Positions 24,948 through 32,961 are shown, numbered from the stretch's first letter. The stretch: 64,000 bases of DNA from an uncultured Clostridia bacterium (GCA_947627235.1 CANQVG010000005.1:25806-89805); one strand, 5' to 3'. Notes: a model not told the origin generated them from the sequence alone. Made by a program: numbers and translations.

Positions 24948-26474
24948 ATGAAAAAACTGCTGAAAATCATACAGAGCAGAATGTTTATCACCGTTCTTCT
25001 GATGCTAATTCAGGTTATTATACTGTTTGTATCCATCGGAACGCTGGCGGTGAAGTTTTCCGTGTATTACTTCATAACCCTCGCCGTATCGGTCCTTATA
25101 GTTTTGGATATTTCAAATCAGAATATGAATCCGTCGTTTAAACTGCCTTGGGTCATACTTGTTATGGCGGTTCCGGTAATCGGAGCGCCGCTTTACATCT
25201 TATTTGCGAAGTCTAAGCAGAGCAGACGAATCTCGAAGCGCTTCAAGAATTACCGTACTCTTATGCGCAATACCCTTCCGAATCCCGAAGACCCGCTTTC
25301 CGAGATAGAAGACGAGGCTCCGGAGGTAGCAAAACAGCTGAGATACGTCGAAAAGACCGCATATGCACCCGTCTACCGCAACACCGAGGCGGTATATTTC
25401 TCCTCTGGCGAAGAGTATTTCGAGGCTGTCAAAAAAGAAATTTCTGCTGCAAAAAAATATATCTTCATCGAATACTTCATCCTCGAAGAAGGAAAAATGC
25501 TCGGCGAAATCCTCGCGCTTTTAAGGCAGAAAGTAGCCGAAGGCGTCGAGGTAAGAATCATGTATGACGACATCGGCACAATAAACAAGCTCCCGCGCAA
25601 ATTCAGCCGAACACTCGAAGACTTAGGCTTCAGAGTCTCGGTGTTCAACCGAATGAAGCCCTCGCTCGACGCTTTTCTCAATTACCGAGACCACCGCAAA
25701 ATTCTCGTGGTCGACGGAAACGTCGGCTTCACAGGAGGCATAAACCTCGCCGACGAATATATAAACGAGGTGGAACGCTTCGGGCACTGGAAAGATACCG
25801 GAATTATGCTTAGGGGACAGGCGGTCACAAAGCTGACGGAAATATTTCTTCAACTGTGGCACTTCTCCCGCGGCGAGACAAAAATAGACTACAAGGAGTA
25901 TGCGAGTACGCTTTCCTGCGAAAGCGACGGCTATATACAGCCGTTTGCCGACGGTCCCTCCACCGACGACCAGACCTGCGAGCTATGCTATATGGGTCTT
26001 ATAAACACAGCTACCGACCATTTTTATGTGACTACTCCATATCTTATTCTCGACCACGAGCTGACAACCTCTCTCTGCCATGCAGCCCGCAGCGGAGTCG
26101 ACGTGAGGATAATCACCCCTCACATTCCGGATAAAAAGACCGTTATGGCGGTCACCCGCTCCAACTACAGAACGCTTCTGATGAGCGGCGTTCGGATATT
26201 CGAGTACACCCCCGGATTTATCCACGCAAAGAGCGTATGTATGGACGGAAAAGTTTGCATAGTCGGCACTGCAAACTTTGATTTCAGAAGCTTATATCTT
26301 CATTTTGAAAACTGCGTTCTATGCTATAAATCAAAGTGCGTCGCCGACGTAGAGCGCGACTTTCTGGAGACACAGGAAAAATCTCAGGAGATAACGCTTC
26401 AGGAAATAAAGAAAAAAGGCGCGCTCTACGCGCTGCTTCAGGCGGTGCTGAAGCTGTTTTCACCGCTGATGTAA
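24948..26474 (+). CDS. cls: Cardiolipin synthase (phospholipase D type)
   Basis: 508 residues. Two N-terminal membrane helices (about 10-55) precede a cytoplasmic region and two HKD active sites: HRKILVVD in YRDHRKILVVDGNVGFTGGINLADEY and HAKSVCMD in FIHAKSVCMDGKVCIVGTANFD. This is the full bacterial Cls layout that condenses two phosphatidylglycerol molecules to cardiolipin and glycerol. The start has GGAGGG 9 bases upstream. The upstream direct repeats suggest control by a WalR/PhoB-type regulator. It ends with a strong terminator. Confidence 0.94.
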   Translation: MKKLLKIIQSRMFITVLLMLIQVIILFVSIGTLAVKFSVYYFITLAVSVLIVLDISNQNMNPSFKLPWVILVMAVPVIGAPLYILFAKSKQSRRISKRFKNYRTLMRNTLPNPEDPLSEIEDEAPEVAKQLRYVEKTAYAPVYRNTEAVYFSSGEEYFEAVKKEISAAKKYIFIEYFILEEGKMLGEILALLRQKVAEGVEVRIMYDDIGTINKLPRKFSRTLEDLGFRVSVFNRMKPSLDAFLNYRDHRKILVVDGNVGFTGGINLADEYINEVERFGHWKDTGIMLRGQAVTKLTEIFLQLWHFSRGETKIDYKEYASTLSCESDGYIQPFADGPSTDDQTCELCYMGLINTATDHFYVTTPYLILDHELTTSLCHAARSGVDVRIITPHIPDKKTVMAVTRSNYRTLLMSGVRIFEYTPGFIHAKSVCMDGKVCIVGTANFDFRSLYLHFENCVLCYKSKCVADVERDFLETQEKSQEITLQEIKKKGALYALLQAVLKLFSPLM

Positions 26475-26480
26475 AATAAA

Positions 26481-26513
26481 CAACCGCCGGATTTAAATAC
26501 GTCCGGCGGTTTT
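26481..26513. terminator. Bidirectional terminator between cls and prmA
   Basis: AACCGCCGGA, 10-base loop, TCCGGCGGTT followed by TTC; lies between the convergent stop codons. Confidence 0.85.
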
Positions 26514-26514
26514 C

Positions 26515-27471
26515 TTATATTTTTCTGAACACTGCGGCGTTCCAGATGTCGCGGTGCTTTTGCTCAATAAGCTCAAAGCCTTGGCGCTTTATTTCCCCGA
26601 CAACCTCGTCTACTCTGCCGTCGATTATTCCGGAGAGTATCAGCGTGCCGCCCTGTCTCGCCGTCTCTGCGAAAAGCTCTTTCATATTCAGAAGCACGTC
26701 GGCGACGATATTAGCGGCGACTATGTCGTATTTCCGGCAGACCGTCTTGTGAAGCTCAGGGTCGGCGACGGCGTCTCCGCAGTAAACCTCTGCTCTTGAG
26801 TCGTCAATGCCGTTATTTCCGGCGTTTTTGCGGGAAATCTTGGCGGCGTCAGGCGAAATGTCCACCCCGACGGCTCTGCCAGCGCCCAGAAGCAGCGCCG
26901 ATATGAAAATAATCCCGCTGCCGCACCCGAGGTCGATTATGCTGTCCCCATCGCGGACGTATTTCTCAATCATTTCAAGGCAGAGCTGCGTGGTGTGGTG
27001 CCGTCCTGTGCCAAAGCTGTTTTCCGGGTCAAGCTCTACTATTACGCGTCCTTTCGGGTCGGGTACCTCCTCCCACGACGGCTTTATAATAAGCCTTTCG
27101 CCTATCGGCTGCGGCTTGAAAAACTTCTTCCACTCGTTCGCCCAGTCCTCCTCGCGGATGCTCCCGCTCTCAGTTCTGTAGGCTATTCCGAGCGATGTCA
27201 GACGGTCGAGAGCATACTGAATCGACTCTTTCATCTGAGCGCCGTTAGCGTCGCCCGAAAGATAAACGGTCACATAAGCGTCGCCTGATGTCGCCGACTT
27301 TAAAAGCTCGTCGTCTATGTAATCCCAGCTCGTATTTTTCTCAGCGGCAAACTCCCTCACGTCCTCGGGGTCGTTGATGACAAGCCCAGTTATCCCCGCA
27401 GAAATCAGCGCCGCGGTGAGATTCTCAATATTTTCGTGGTCGGTATGTATTCTGAGTTCAAGCCAATCCAT
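26515..27471 (-). CDS. prmA: Ribosomal protein L11 methyltransferase
   Basis: 318 residues. It trimethylates L11 using S-adenosylmethionine. The N-terminal L11-binding domain (about 1-100: WLELRIHTDHENIENLTAAL) leads to VELDPENSFGTGRHHTTQLCL, the PrmA signature. The SAM domain follows: IIDLGCGSGIIFISALLLG, VGVDISPDA, and the NPPY-like AANIVADVL. ATG 27471 has AGAGAGG 6 bases upstream. A longer frame running upstream enters the repeat region and was not used. It is slightly longer than E. coli PrmA because of an insertion around residues 55-75. Confidence 0.93.
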   Translation of the reverse strand: MDWLELRIHTDHENIENLTAALISAGITGLVINDPEDVREFAAEKNTSWDYIDDELLKSATSGDAYVTVYLSGDANGAQMKESIQYALDRLTSLGIAYRTESGSIREEDWANEWKKFFKPQPIGERLIIKPSWEEVPDPKGRVIVELDPENSFGTGRHHTTQLCLEMIEKYVRDGDSIIDLGCGSGIIFISALLLGAGRAVGVDISPDAAKISRKNAGNNGIDDSRAEVYCGDAVADPELHKTVCRKYDIVAANIVADVLLNMKELFAETARQGGTLILSGIIDGRVDEVVGEIKRQGFELIEQKHRDIWNAAVFRKI

Positions 27472-27561
27472 AAACTGCCTCTCTTTCACATTTTTAAACA
27501 GTGTAGCACAAATGTCAGGCACAGTCAAGCGCAGGGGGCTGCCAAAACGTGTACATAAAAA

Positions 27562-27586
27562 CAAGTTCCCTCTTTTGAGGGAACCT
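27562..27586 (-). repeat. Distal terminator-hairpin copy, element A
   Basis: Twenty-five bases identical to 27802-27826 (GGTTCCCTC-AAAA-GAGGGAAC on the minus strand). This copy is followed by TTGTTTTT, so it is the complete intrinsic terminator of the metal ATPase gene, displaced 240 bp by the intervening element. Confidence 0.8.
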
Positions 27587-27801
27587 TATCCTTTTGATAA
27601 CCGCTGTTTACGCACTGATATTTCAAAAATTATAAAAATCGGGGCTTTGCCGCGATTTTTATACCTCAATCGCCGCAGCTCATAACCCGCGCGTTTGCGC
27701 GGGTTATGAGCGTGAGCGTATGCGCAGGCGATGCAGGAGGGGATTACGGGGAACCCTTTCGGGGGTCCCCGTCAGAGGCTGTCGAAAAAATTCGACAGCC
27801 T
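27587..27801 (-). repeat. Terminator-embedded non-coding element, copy A (215 bp)
   Basis: On the minus strand, starting right after the proximal hairpin: arm 1 (27716-27801) with GAGGCTGTCGAA/TTCGACAGCCTC and ACGGGG...CCCCGT hairpins; a centre (27678-27715) holding a 14-bp-stem hairpin; arm 2 (27587-27677) with AAAAATCGCGGC...GCCCCGATTTTT. Both arms are nearly identical in copy B at 31897-32159, but the centre is unrelated. No coding frame fits. It occupies the 359-bp gap between prmA and the ATPase gene. Likely a mobile non-coding element. Confidence 0.75.
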
Positions 27802-27826
27802 CAAGTTCCCTCTTTTGAGGGAACCT
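27802..27826 (-). repeat. Proximal terminator-hairpin copy, element A
   Basis: First hairpin after the ATPase stop codon (4 bases away). It lacks a T-run because element A begins immediately after it. Identical to 27562-27586. Confidence 0.8.
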
Positions 27827-27830
27827 GTTA

Positions 27831-29708
27831 TTACTTTTTTACATTGTAATTCAGCGCACGAAGCGAATTGAGTATCGCGAGTACTGTAACTCCGACGTCG
27901 GCAAAAACAGCCGCCCACATACCCGCGTATCCGCAAAGCTCCAGTCCTATTATCACAAGCTTGGTTAAGAACGCGAAAGCCACGCACTGATAAACTATTT
28001 TCATCGTCCTGCGCGAAATTTTTACGGCAAGCGGAAGCCGCGAAAGCCTGTCGTCAAGTATGACCACGTCGGCGGTCTCTATCGCCGCGTCTGAGCCGAG
28101 TCCGCCCATCGCCGCGCCGATATCGGCAAGCGCGAGTACGGGAGCATCGTTGATGCCGTCGCCTACAAAGGCGGTTTTTCCGCGGCTCTGTGACATTATC
28201 CTCTCAAGCTCGGCACATTTCTCTTCCGGAGTTAGATTTGCCCTCACGTCGCTTATTCCCGCCTGCTCGGCAATCTTCTCTGCCGCCGTCCTGCTGTCAC
28301 CCGAAAGAATCGTGACACTGTTGATTCCGAGCTTTTCAAGTGCTTTTACAGCGTCGCGGCTATCGGGTTTAAGCTCGTCTGCAAGAGTTATACTCCCGAT
28401 TTTTTCGCCGTTTTTCATAACCGATACGCTGCCGTCCTCGCCCTTTTCAACCGAAATTTCATCTTCGCCGACTTTAGCGGTTATACCCCTCCCCGCCTTT
28501 TCACTGCTCTCTAAAATCAGCGAATCGTCAATCTTTTCGCCGTATGCCTTAACTATCGCCTTAGCTATCGGGTGTGTTGAGCGGCTCTCGGCATAAGCCG
28601 CAAATCTCAGAACGTCTTCGCCGCCCTCTACGGATACAACGCTCAGGTCGCCCTTGGTGAGGGTACCGGTTTTGTCGAGTGCGACCGACTTCAGCTTTGA
28701 AAGTGTTTCAATCGAAGACGTGCCCTTTATGAGTATGCCGTTGCGGGAGGCGCAGCCTATACCGGCAAAGAAGCTCAGCGGCACCGAAATTACAAACGCG
28801 CATGGGCATGACACCACCAGCAGCGTGAGTCCGCGGTAAAACCACGAGGTGAATGTCTCGGCGTAGCCTGTGAAAATAGGACAGATAAACGCAATAACGA
28901 GCGCAAGGGCAACCACCGCGACCGTGTATTTTTTGGCAAAACGGGTTATGAAGCGCTCGGTTTTTGCCTTTTTTTCCTGCGCGTTTTCAACAAGTTCGAG
29001 TATTCTTGCCGCGCCCGACTCGCCATAGGGCTTTGTGACTTTTATCTCAATCGTACCCGAGGTGTTGATACCGCCGCCGTAAACCGTATCGCCGACGCCG
29101 CATAACACCGGCAGCGATTCACCGGTCAGCGCGGAGTTGTCGATGGCGGTCTCGCCGCTCAGTATAACACCGTCCGCAGCGATTCGCTCTCCCGCGACAG
29201 CTACCGCTATGTCGCCCGGGACAACCTCCTCGACCGGCACGGTGACAAGCTCGCCGCCACGCCTAAGCGTTACGCTGTCTGGTCTTAGCGCCAGAAGCGC
29301 GGTCACAGAGCGGCGCGAACGCTCGCAGGCTACGTCCTCCAAAAGCTCGCCTATCGAGTAAAACAGCATTACCGCCGCCGCTTCGGTGTATTCGCCTATC
29401 GCGAAAGCGCCTACGGTCGCTATGGTCATAAGAAATTCCTCGTCTATTGAAAACTCAGTGAACAGCTCCTTAAGCGCGCCTAAAATAACCTCCGCGCCTA
29501 CGATAAGGTAAGCGGCTATAAGCATAGCAAGCTTAACTGCGGGAACCGGCACAAAGAACGACGCCACGAAAAGCACTCCGGCGGCTATTATCTTAATAAG
29601 CTGAACCTTTACCGAGCCCTCTTCGTGCTCACCGTCAGACTTTTCCTCGCGGACGACGCCGCTCTCGGAGCATACGTTTTCAAGCTCGCATACATTTTCA
29701 TTTGACAT
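27831..29708 (-). CDS. cadA: Cd/Zn/Pb-exporting P1B-type ATPase
   Basis: 625 residues of a heavy-metal pump. Eight-helix layout with the actuator motif LTGESLP at 194-200, ion-site CPC at 301-303 in VVSCPCAFVIS, phosphorylated Asp345 in DKTGTLTKG, the HP dipeptide in STHPIAKA, and the hinge GDGINDAPVLALADIG. The last helix has FADVGVTVLAILNSLRAL with the conserved Asp of the Zn/Cd/Pb group. The usual N-terminal HMA domain is missing; instead there is a 30-residue acidic tail with two Cys and His/Glu residues (ENVCELENVCSESG...DGEHEEG). It follows its ArsR-type repressor by 18 bp, forming a metal-resistance operon. Confidence 0.92.
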   Translation of the reverse strand: MSNENVCELENVCSESGVVREEKSDGEHEEGSVKVQLIKIIAAGVLFVASFFVPVPAVKLAMLIAAYLIVGAEVILGALKELFTEFSIDEEFLMTIATVGAFAIGEYTEAAAVMLFYSIGELLEDVACERSRRSVTALLALRPDSVTLRRGGELVTVPVEEVVPGDIAVAVAGERIAADGVILSGETAIDNSALTGESLPVLCGVGDTVYGGGINTSGTIEIKVTKPYGESGAARILELVENAQEKKAKTERFITRFAKKYTVAVVALALVIAFICPIFTGYAETFTSWFYRGLTLLVVSCPCAFVISVPLSFFAGIGCASRNGILIKGTSSIETLSKLKSVALDKTGTLTKGDLSVVSVEGGEDVLRFAAYAESRSTHPIAKAIVKAYGEKIDDSLILESSEKAGRGITAKVGEDEISVEKGEDGSVSVMKNGEKIGSITLADELKPDSRDAVKALEKLGINSVTILSGDSRTAAEKIAEQAGISDVRANLTPEEKCAELERIMSQSRGKTAFVGDGINDAPVLALADIGAAMGGLGSDAAIETADVVILDDRLSRLPLAVKISRRTMKIVYQCVAFAFLTKLVIIGLELCGYAGMWAAVFADVGVTVLAILNSLRALNYNVKK

Positions 29709-29726
29709 ATTTATCCCCCTCCGAAT

Positions 29727-30107
29727 TTATTCCGAAATATGTTCAAGACCAGTCGCGAGCATCGTCGAAACATGCCCGTCGGCTATCGAATAGTAGAGCG
29801 ATTTACCCTCGCGGCGATATTTCACAAGTCCCGCCTGCTTGAGCGTCCGAAGCTGGTGAGAAACAGCAGACTGACTGACTCCGACAAGCTCCTGTATATC
29901 GCAAACGCACATTTCACCGCCCAAAAGGCAGAAAAGTATCCTTACGCGGGTCATATCCGAAAGCGCCTTGAATAGCTCGCTGACAAAATAAGCTTCCTCC
30001 TCGGTTATCATCTTGTCGGCAAGACGCTTCACAAGCTCGATGTTTTTTCCTCCGCACTCGATGTGGTGCGGACATTCTGCGCATTGCAGCTCTTTTTCCT
30101 CGGACAT
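29727..30107 (-). CDS. cadC: ArsR/SmtB-family metal-sensing repressor (CadC-like)
   Basis: 126 residues. An N-terminal Cys-rich tail (CAECPHHIEC, residues 9-18) and the alpha-3 metal motif EMCVCD with Cys67 and Cys69 correspond to the CadC ELCVCD site that binds Cd/Pb/Bi. The winged helix has the recognition segment SQSAVSHQLRTLKQAGLV. Metal binding should release it from DNA and derepress the ATPase. ATG 30107 has AAGGAGG 8 bases upstream. A 12-2-12-type operator overlaps the transcription start just upstream. First gene of the cadC-cadA operon. Confidence 0.92.
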   Translation of the reverse strand: MSEEKELQCAECPHHIECGGKNIELVKRLADKMITEEEAYFVSELFKALSDMTRVRILFCLLGGEMCVCDIQELVGVSQSAVSHQLRTLKQAGLVKYRREGKSLYYSIADGHVSTMLATGLEHISE

Positions 30108-30130
30108 ACTGTTTCCTCCTTTGAAACAAC

Positions 30131-30150
30131 ATATGAATAACTGTTCATAT
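30131..30150. promoter_or_regulatory. CadC/SmtB-type operator
   Basis: ATATGAA-TAACTG-TTCATAT is an inverted repeat of the classic ATATGAAC form bound by ArsR/SmtB metal sensors. It lies between the -10 box and the cadC ribosome binding site. Confidence 0.75.
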
Positions 30151-30153
30151 ATT

Positions 30154-30181
30154 ATTATATTCATTTTCACCTTAATGTCAA
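30154..30181 (-). promoter_or_regulatory. Promoter of the cadC-cadA operon
   Basis: Full-consensus TTGACA (30176-30181) and TATAAT (30154-30159) on the minus strand with a 16-base spacer; the operator sits at the expected start point. Confidence 0.85.
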
Positions 30182-30255
30182 CAGGCAGATTATCATCAAT
30201 ATATTGACGTATAATAATGTAGATTCAGACTTTCCAAAAAAATTTTAAAAAACCG

Positions 30256-30286
30256 TTGACTCTCCCCTTTACGGCAATGATATACT
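30256..30286 (+). promoter_or_regulatory. MerR-type promoter with 19-bp spacer
   Basis: TTGACT (30256-30261), 19 bases, TATACT (30281-30286). The overlong spacer, containing CTCTCCCC next to the -35, is the hallmark of promoters untwisted by MerR-family activators. It lies upstream of the MerR gene, so autoactivation is expected. Confidence 0.7.
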
Positions 30287-30337
30287 GATACTGCAAGGAA
30301 GGATCCGCCTTAGCAATTCACAAAAGGAAGTGTTCCG

Positions 30338-31846
30338 ATGTACAAGATAGGCGAGCTTTCAAAGCTCAGCAAACTCACTGTCAAAACCATTCGCTACTAC
30401 GACAGCGTCGGTATCCTCGCGCCGGACTATATTGACCGTTTCACCGGCTACCGCTACTACTCCGCCGCGAAGCTCGGGGTCTGCAACCGTATAGCTGCGC
30501 TCAAGGAACTCGGGTTTTCGCTCGAAGAAATCCGTCTGCATCTCGACGCCGACTCCGCTGAGGACATTGCCGCGCTCATTGACCGCAAGTCGGAAGAGCT
30601 GCGGATGACCGTCGGCGAGGCTGAAGAAAGGCTGAGACGTCTCGGGACATTCAGAAACATCATCGTGAAGGGAGAACTCAAAATGTTCGATATGGTCATC
30701 AAAAAAGCCGACTCGATAAACGTCGCCTATAAGCGGGAGGTTTTCGCTTCGAAAAAAGACGCCGTCGAAGCTTTGGCGGAGATGAAAAGCGCGCTTCCCG
30801 ACAAAATAGACGGACAGCGCACGGTCATAATAAATTACGAGACAAACTATCGCGAAAACGATCTCGACCTCGGCATCTGCGCGGAAATCTACGGCAGGAT
30901 TCCGAAAGACTGCGGATATACGGAGCGCACGCTCGCTTTTTTGGGCGACACCGCCTCGGTGATATGCCGCAGCGAAGAACTCGAAGATGCCTACAGCTCG
31001 CTCTTAAAGCAGCTCAACGACCTGCCCGCGCAGATTATCGGCGCTTTTTACGAAATCGGCTACGATGACGGGACTGTCGAGCTAAAGGTACCCGTCTACA
31101 TCATTCCTAAGGAGGACGCACAAAAGAAACAGCCCGCGCTTATACCTTTTGAAAACGACCCCGAGGCACTCGGAAAGTGGAAGCTTTTGGACGTAGTGCC
31201 GAGCGAGGAGCAGTTTTTATACGGTCATAAAAAGTTTGGTCATGATGTCTTCCTAAATGAGCTTTACTTCTTTGAAAACGGCGAGCCATACTGGTCGATA
31301 TCGGGTTGGACTAAGGGAACAATTCAATTCAAAAGTCGCAGCAACTGCAAATACACAATCAAGACTGTCGACAGTCATCGTCTGCTTTTCCTTGAAATGT
31401 GCTATCCAAGCGAAAACCTGCTGCCGCTGTTCTGGGTGTATGAAAAGGAGTCGGACAAGGTCTGGAAGAAGGAGGAAATCCGTCGCTGCGACAACATTGA
31501 TTTGCCATTCGTTGACGACGAAAGCGTTCACGGCAGATGGGTAACCGTCGACTTCTGCCACCGCGCCGAAGACTTCGACCCGAAAAAACTAAGCCGGTCG
31601 AAAGAACAGCTTTTCCTGAAGTCGCTGACGTTCAATGAAAACGGCGTCCTGATATTCCGCACGGAACACGATAACACGCTGAAATGGACTAAGGGCTTTG
31701 TACTCAACAGGGGTAGCGGCACCGCATCGGCATATGAAATATGCTCGATTGGCGGCAGGGAGTATATGTTTTACGAGTGGAAGTCGGGCGACTACGTCTA
31801 CGGCAATCCGCCGCATATCTACTTCTACATACTTGCAAGAGAATGA
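30338..31846 (+). CDS. MerR-family regulator with GyrI-like domain and duplicated C-terminal domain
   Basis: 502 residues, about twice the usual length. Residues 1-70: MerR HTH (YKIGELSKLSKLTVKTIRYYDSVGIL...RYYS). 71-112: dimerisation coiled coil. About 115-260: GyrI/BmrR-type effector-binding domain (YGRIPKDCGYTERTLAFLGD). About 270-502: two related beta-barrel-like repeats, each starting G-K/R-W, then L-FFENG/LTFNENG, a TKG turn and a final F-YE-K/W. The repeats look like an internal duplication of a lipocalin-like ligand module. Probably a sensor of a hydrophobic or aromatic drug-like ligand; no exporter lies next to it. It faces away from cadC. Confidence 0.85.
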   Translation: MYKIGELSKLSKLTVKTIRYYDSVGILAPDYIDRFTGYRYYSAAKLGVCNRIAALKELGFSLEEIRLHLDADSAEDIAALIDRKSEELRMTVGEAEERLRRLGTFRNIIVKGELKMFDMVIKKADSINVAYKREVFASKKDAVEALAEMKSALPDKIDGQRTVIINYETNYRENDLDLGICAEIYGRIPKDCGYTERTLAFLGDTASVICRSEELEDAYSSLLKQLNDLPAQIIGAFYEIGYDDGTVELKVPVYIIPKEDAQKKQPALIPFENDPEALGKWKLLDVVPSEEQFLYGHKKFGHDVFLNELYFFENGEPYWSISGWTKGTIQFKSRSNCKYTIKTVDSHRLLFLEMCYPSENLLPLFWVYEKESDKVWKKEEIRRCDNIDLPFVDDESVHGRWVTVDFCHRAEDFDPKKLSRSKEQLFLKSLTFNENGVLIFRTEHDNTLKWTKGFVLNRGSGTASAYEICSIGGREYMFYEWKSGDYVYGNPPHIYFYILARE

Positions 31847-31872
31847 AAAGAACGGTGTCGTTTCCTACAAAA

Positions 31873-31896
31873 AGCGCCTCTCTGATGAGAGGCGCT
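31873..31896 (+). repeat. Proximal terminator-hairpin copy, element B
   Basis: AGCGCCTCTC-TGAT-GAGAGGCGCT, 24 bases, the first hairpin after the MerR-gene stop codon. No T-run follows; element B begins immediately. Confidence 0.8.
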
Positions 31897-32159
31897 GAGG
31901 CTGTCGAAAATTCGACAGCCTCTGACGGGGAACCCCGAAAGGGTTCCCCGTAATCCCCTCCTGCATCGCCTGCGCATACGCCACGTACGAACGCGGGGTT
32001 TTGTCCGCAGGACAACTGAGACGCTTTGCGCCGAAGGCAGTACTGCGGCTACAAAACCAGCTTTCGTTTGCGGCAGATTAAGGTATAAAAATCGCGGCAA
32101 AGCCCCGATTTTTATGGTTTTTGAAAAAATATACGTGAACAGAGTTCATCGACAAACTG
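31897..32159 (+). repeat. Terminator-embedded non-coding element, copy B (263 bp)
   Basis: Arm 1 (31897-31981) has GAGGCTGTCGAA/TTCGACAGCCTC and the perfect ACGGGGAACC/GGTTCCCCGT hairpin. A centre (31982-32068) is closed by GGTTTTGT (31997-32004) and ACAAAACC (32051-32058). Arm 2 (32069-32159) has the AAAAATCGCGGC...GCCCCGATTTTT hairpin. The arms match copy A almost base for base in the same orientation relative to the upstream gene. No coding frame; it fills the gap between the MerR gene and the ECF S-component gene. Confidence 0.75.
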
Positions 32160-32183
32160 AGCGTCTCTCTGATGAGAGGCGCT
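32160..32183 (+). repeat. Distal terminator-hairpin copy, element B
   Basis: Matches 31873-31896 at 23 of 24 bases and is followed by TTTTGCTTT. This is the functional terminator end of the MerR transcript, displaced by element B. It also closes the convergent ECF gene. Confidence 0.8.
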
Positions 32184-32196
32184 TTTGCTTTGAAAA

Positions 32197-32865
32197 TCAT
32201 TCCTTATTTGCTATATAAACCCACACTGCGAGGGCGGATACCGCCAGAAACACGGCGGCTATCGCGAGGTTTACATACCACTTTCTCTCGCGGGAATCCC
32301 GCTCGGAAATGATGTCGCGGAAATATGTCGACTTGAGCGGCTTTAAAAGCGCGAAATAGAGCGGTATAGACACCGCCACGGCTATCACGGCGTTTACACT
32401 CGATGTCAGCAGGTTGGTAGCGGATGCAGTCAGAGCGGTCTGTACCGCGGAACCGTAGGCGAGACGCTGTATCGCATACGTTCTTAAGACGTAGAGCACG
32501 ATATAAACAAGCTGTCCGACCACGGCGCTGACGGCGATGTGCGCGGTTTCTCCGCCTATTCTTTTCTCGCGCTTGGCAAGATATCCGCAGATGAAGCCCA
32601 TCGCGAATTTTGAAAGAAACGTAAACGGCGCCGAGATTATATAAACCGGGTCCAGAAGGTCATACAGCCCCGCACCTATTCCCGAAGCAAGCCCGCCCGC
32701 AAGCGGTCCGAAAAGAAGCCCGGCCAAAAGACACATAGAATTTCCGAAGTGAATCCGAGTTATCAAGACGCCGTTAGGAATCTTTATCTGAAGATAGTTT
32801 CCCACAAAGCAGAGCGCCGCCATAAGACCGACGGCGACAATAGTCGCAAGTTTTTTGTTTTTCAT
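32197..32865 (-). CDS. ECF transporter S component, substrate unknown
   Basis: 222 residues, six membrane helices. S-component hallmarks: short basic N-terminus followed by TIVAVGLMAALCFVGNYLQI, a loop with IPNGVLITRIHFGNSM, and helix 3 CLLAGLLFGPLAGGLASGIGAGLYDLL. It would capture a vitamin or precursor and use the EcfA1-EcfA2-EcfT module at 42-44.7 kb. The leader is only about 24 bases, too short for a riboswitch, so the usual clue to the substrate is absent. Promoter and ribosome binding site (GAGGTGA) are clear. Confidence 0.82.
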   Translation of the reverse strand: MKNKKLATIVAVGLMAALCFVGNYLQIKIPNGVLITRIHFGNSMCLLAGLLFGPLAGGLASGIGAGLYDLLDPVYIISAPFTFLSKFAMGFICGYLAKREKRIGGETAHIAVSAVVGQLVYIVLYVLRTYAIQRLAYGSAVQTALTASATNLLTSSVNAVIAVAVSIPLYFALLKPLKSTYFRDIISERDSRERKWYVNLAIAAVFLAVSALAVWVYIANKE

Positions 32866-32894
32866 CTGATCACCTCATAGGTTTTATTGTCGCT

Positions 32895-32923
32895 ATTATA
32901 TCCCTCCGCTGCTGAAAATGCAA
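32895..32923 (-). promoter_or_regulatory. Promoter of the ECF S-component gene
   Basis: TTGCAT (32918-32923), 17 bases, TATAAT (32895-32900) on the minus strand. Confidence 0.7.
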
Positions 32924-32961
32924 ACACCCGAAAGTCTGCCGTAAAATTTATTATTTTATGC

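Noticed and set aside
27472..27564. Longer prmA start at 27564
   Set aside because: The extension enters the displaced terminator hairpin and has no RBS; ATG 27471 has a good RBS and matches the family start.
27587..32159. Group IIC intron or IS200/IS605 remnant as the identity of elements A and B
   Set aside because: No domain V-like motif, intron GUGCG start, or transposase fragment; and group IIC introns do not duplicate the target hairpin. The parallel in target choice remains interesting.
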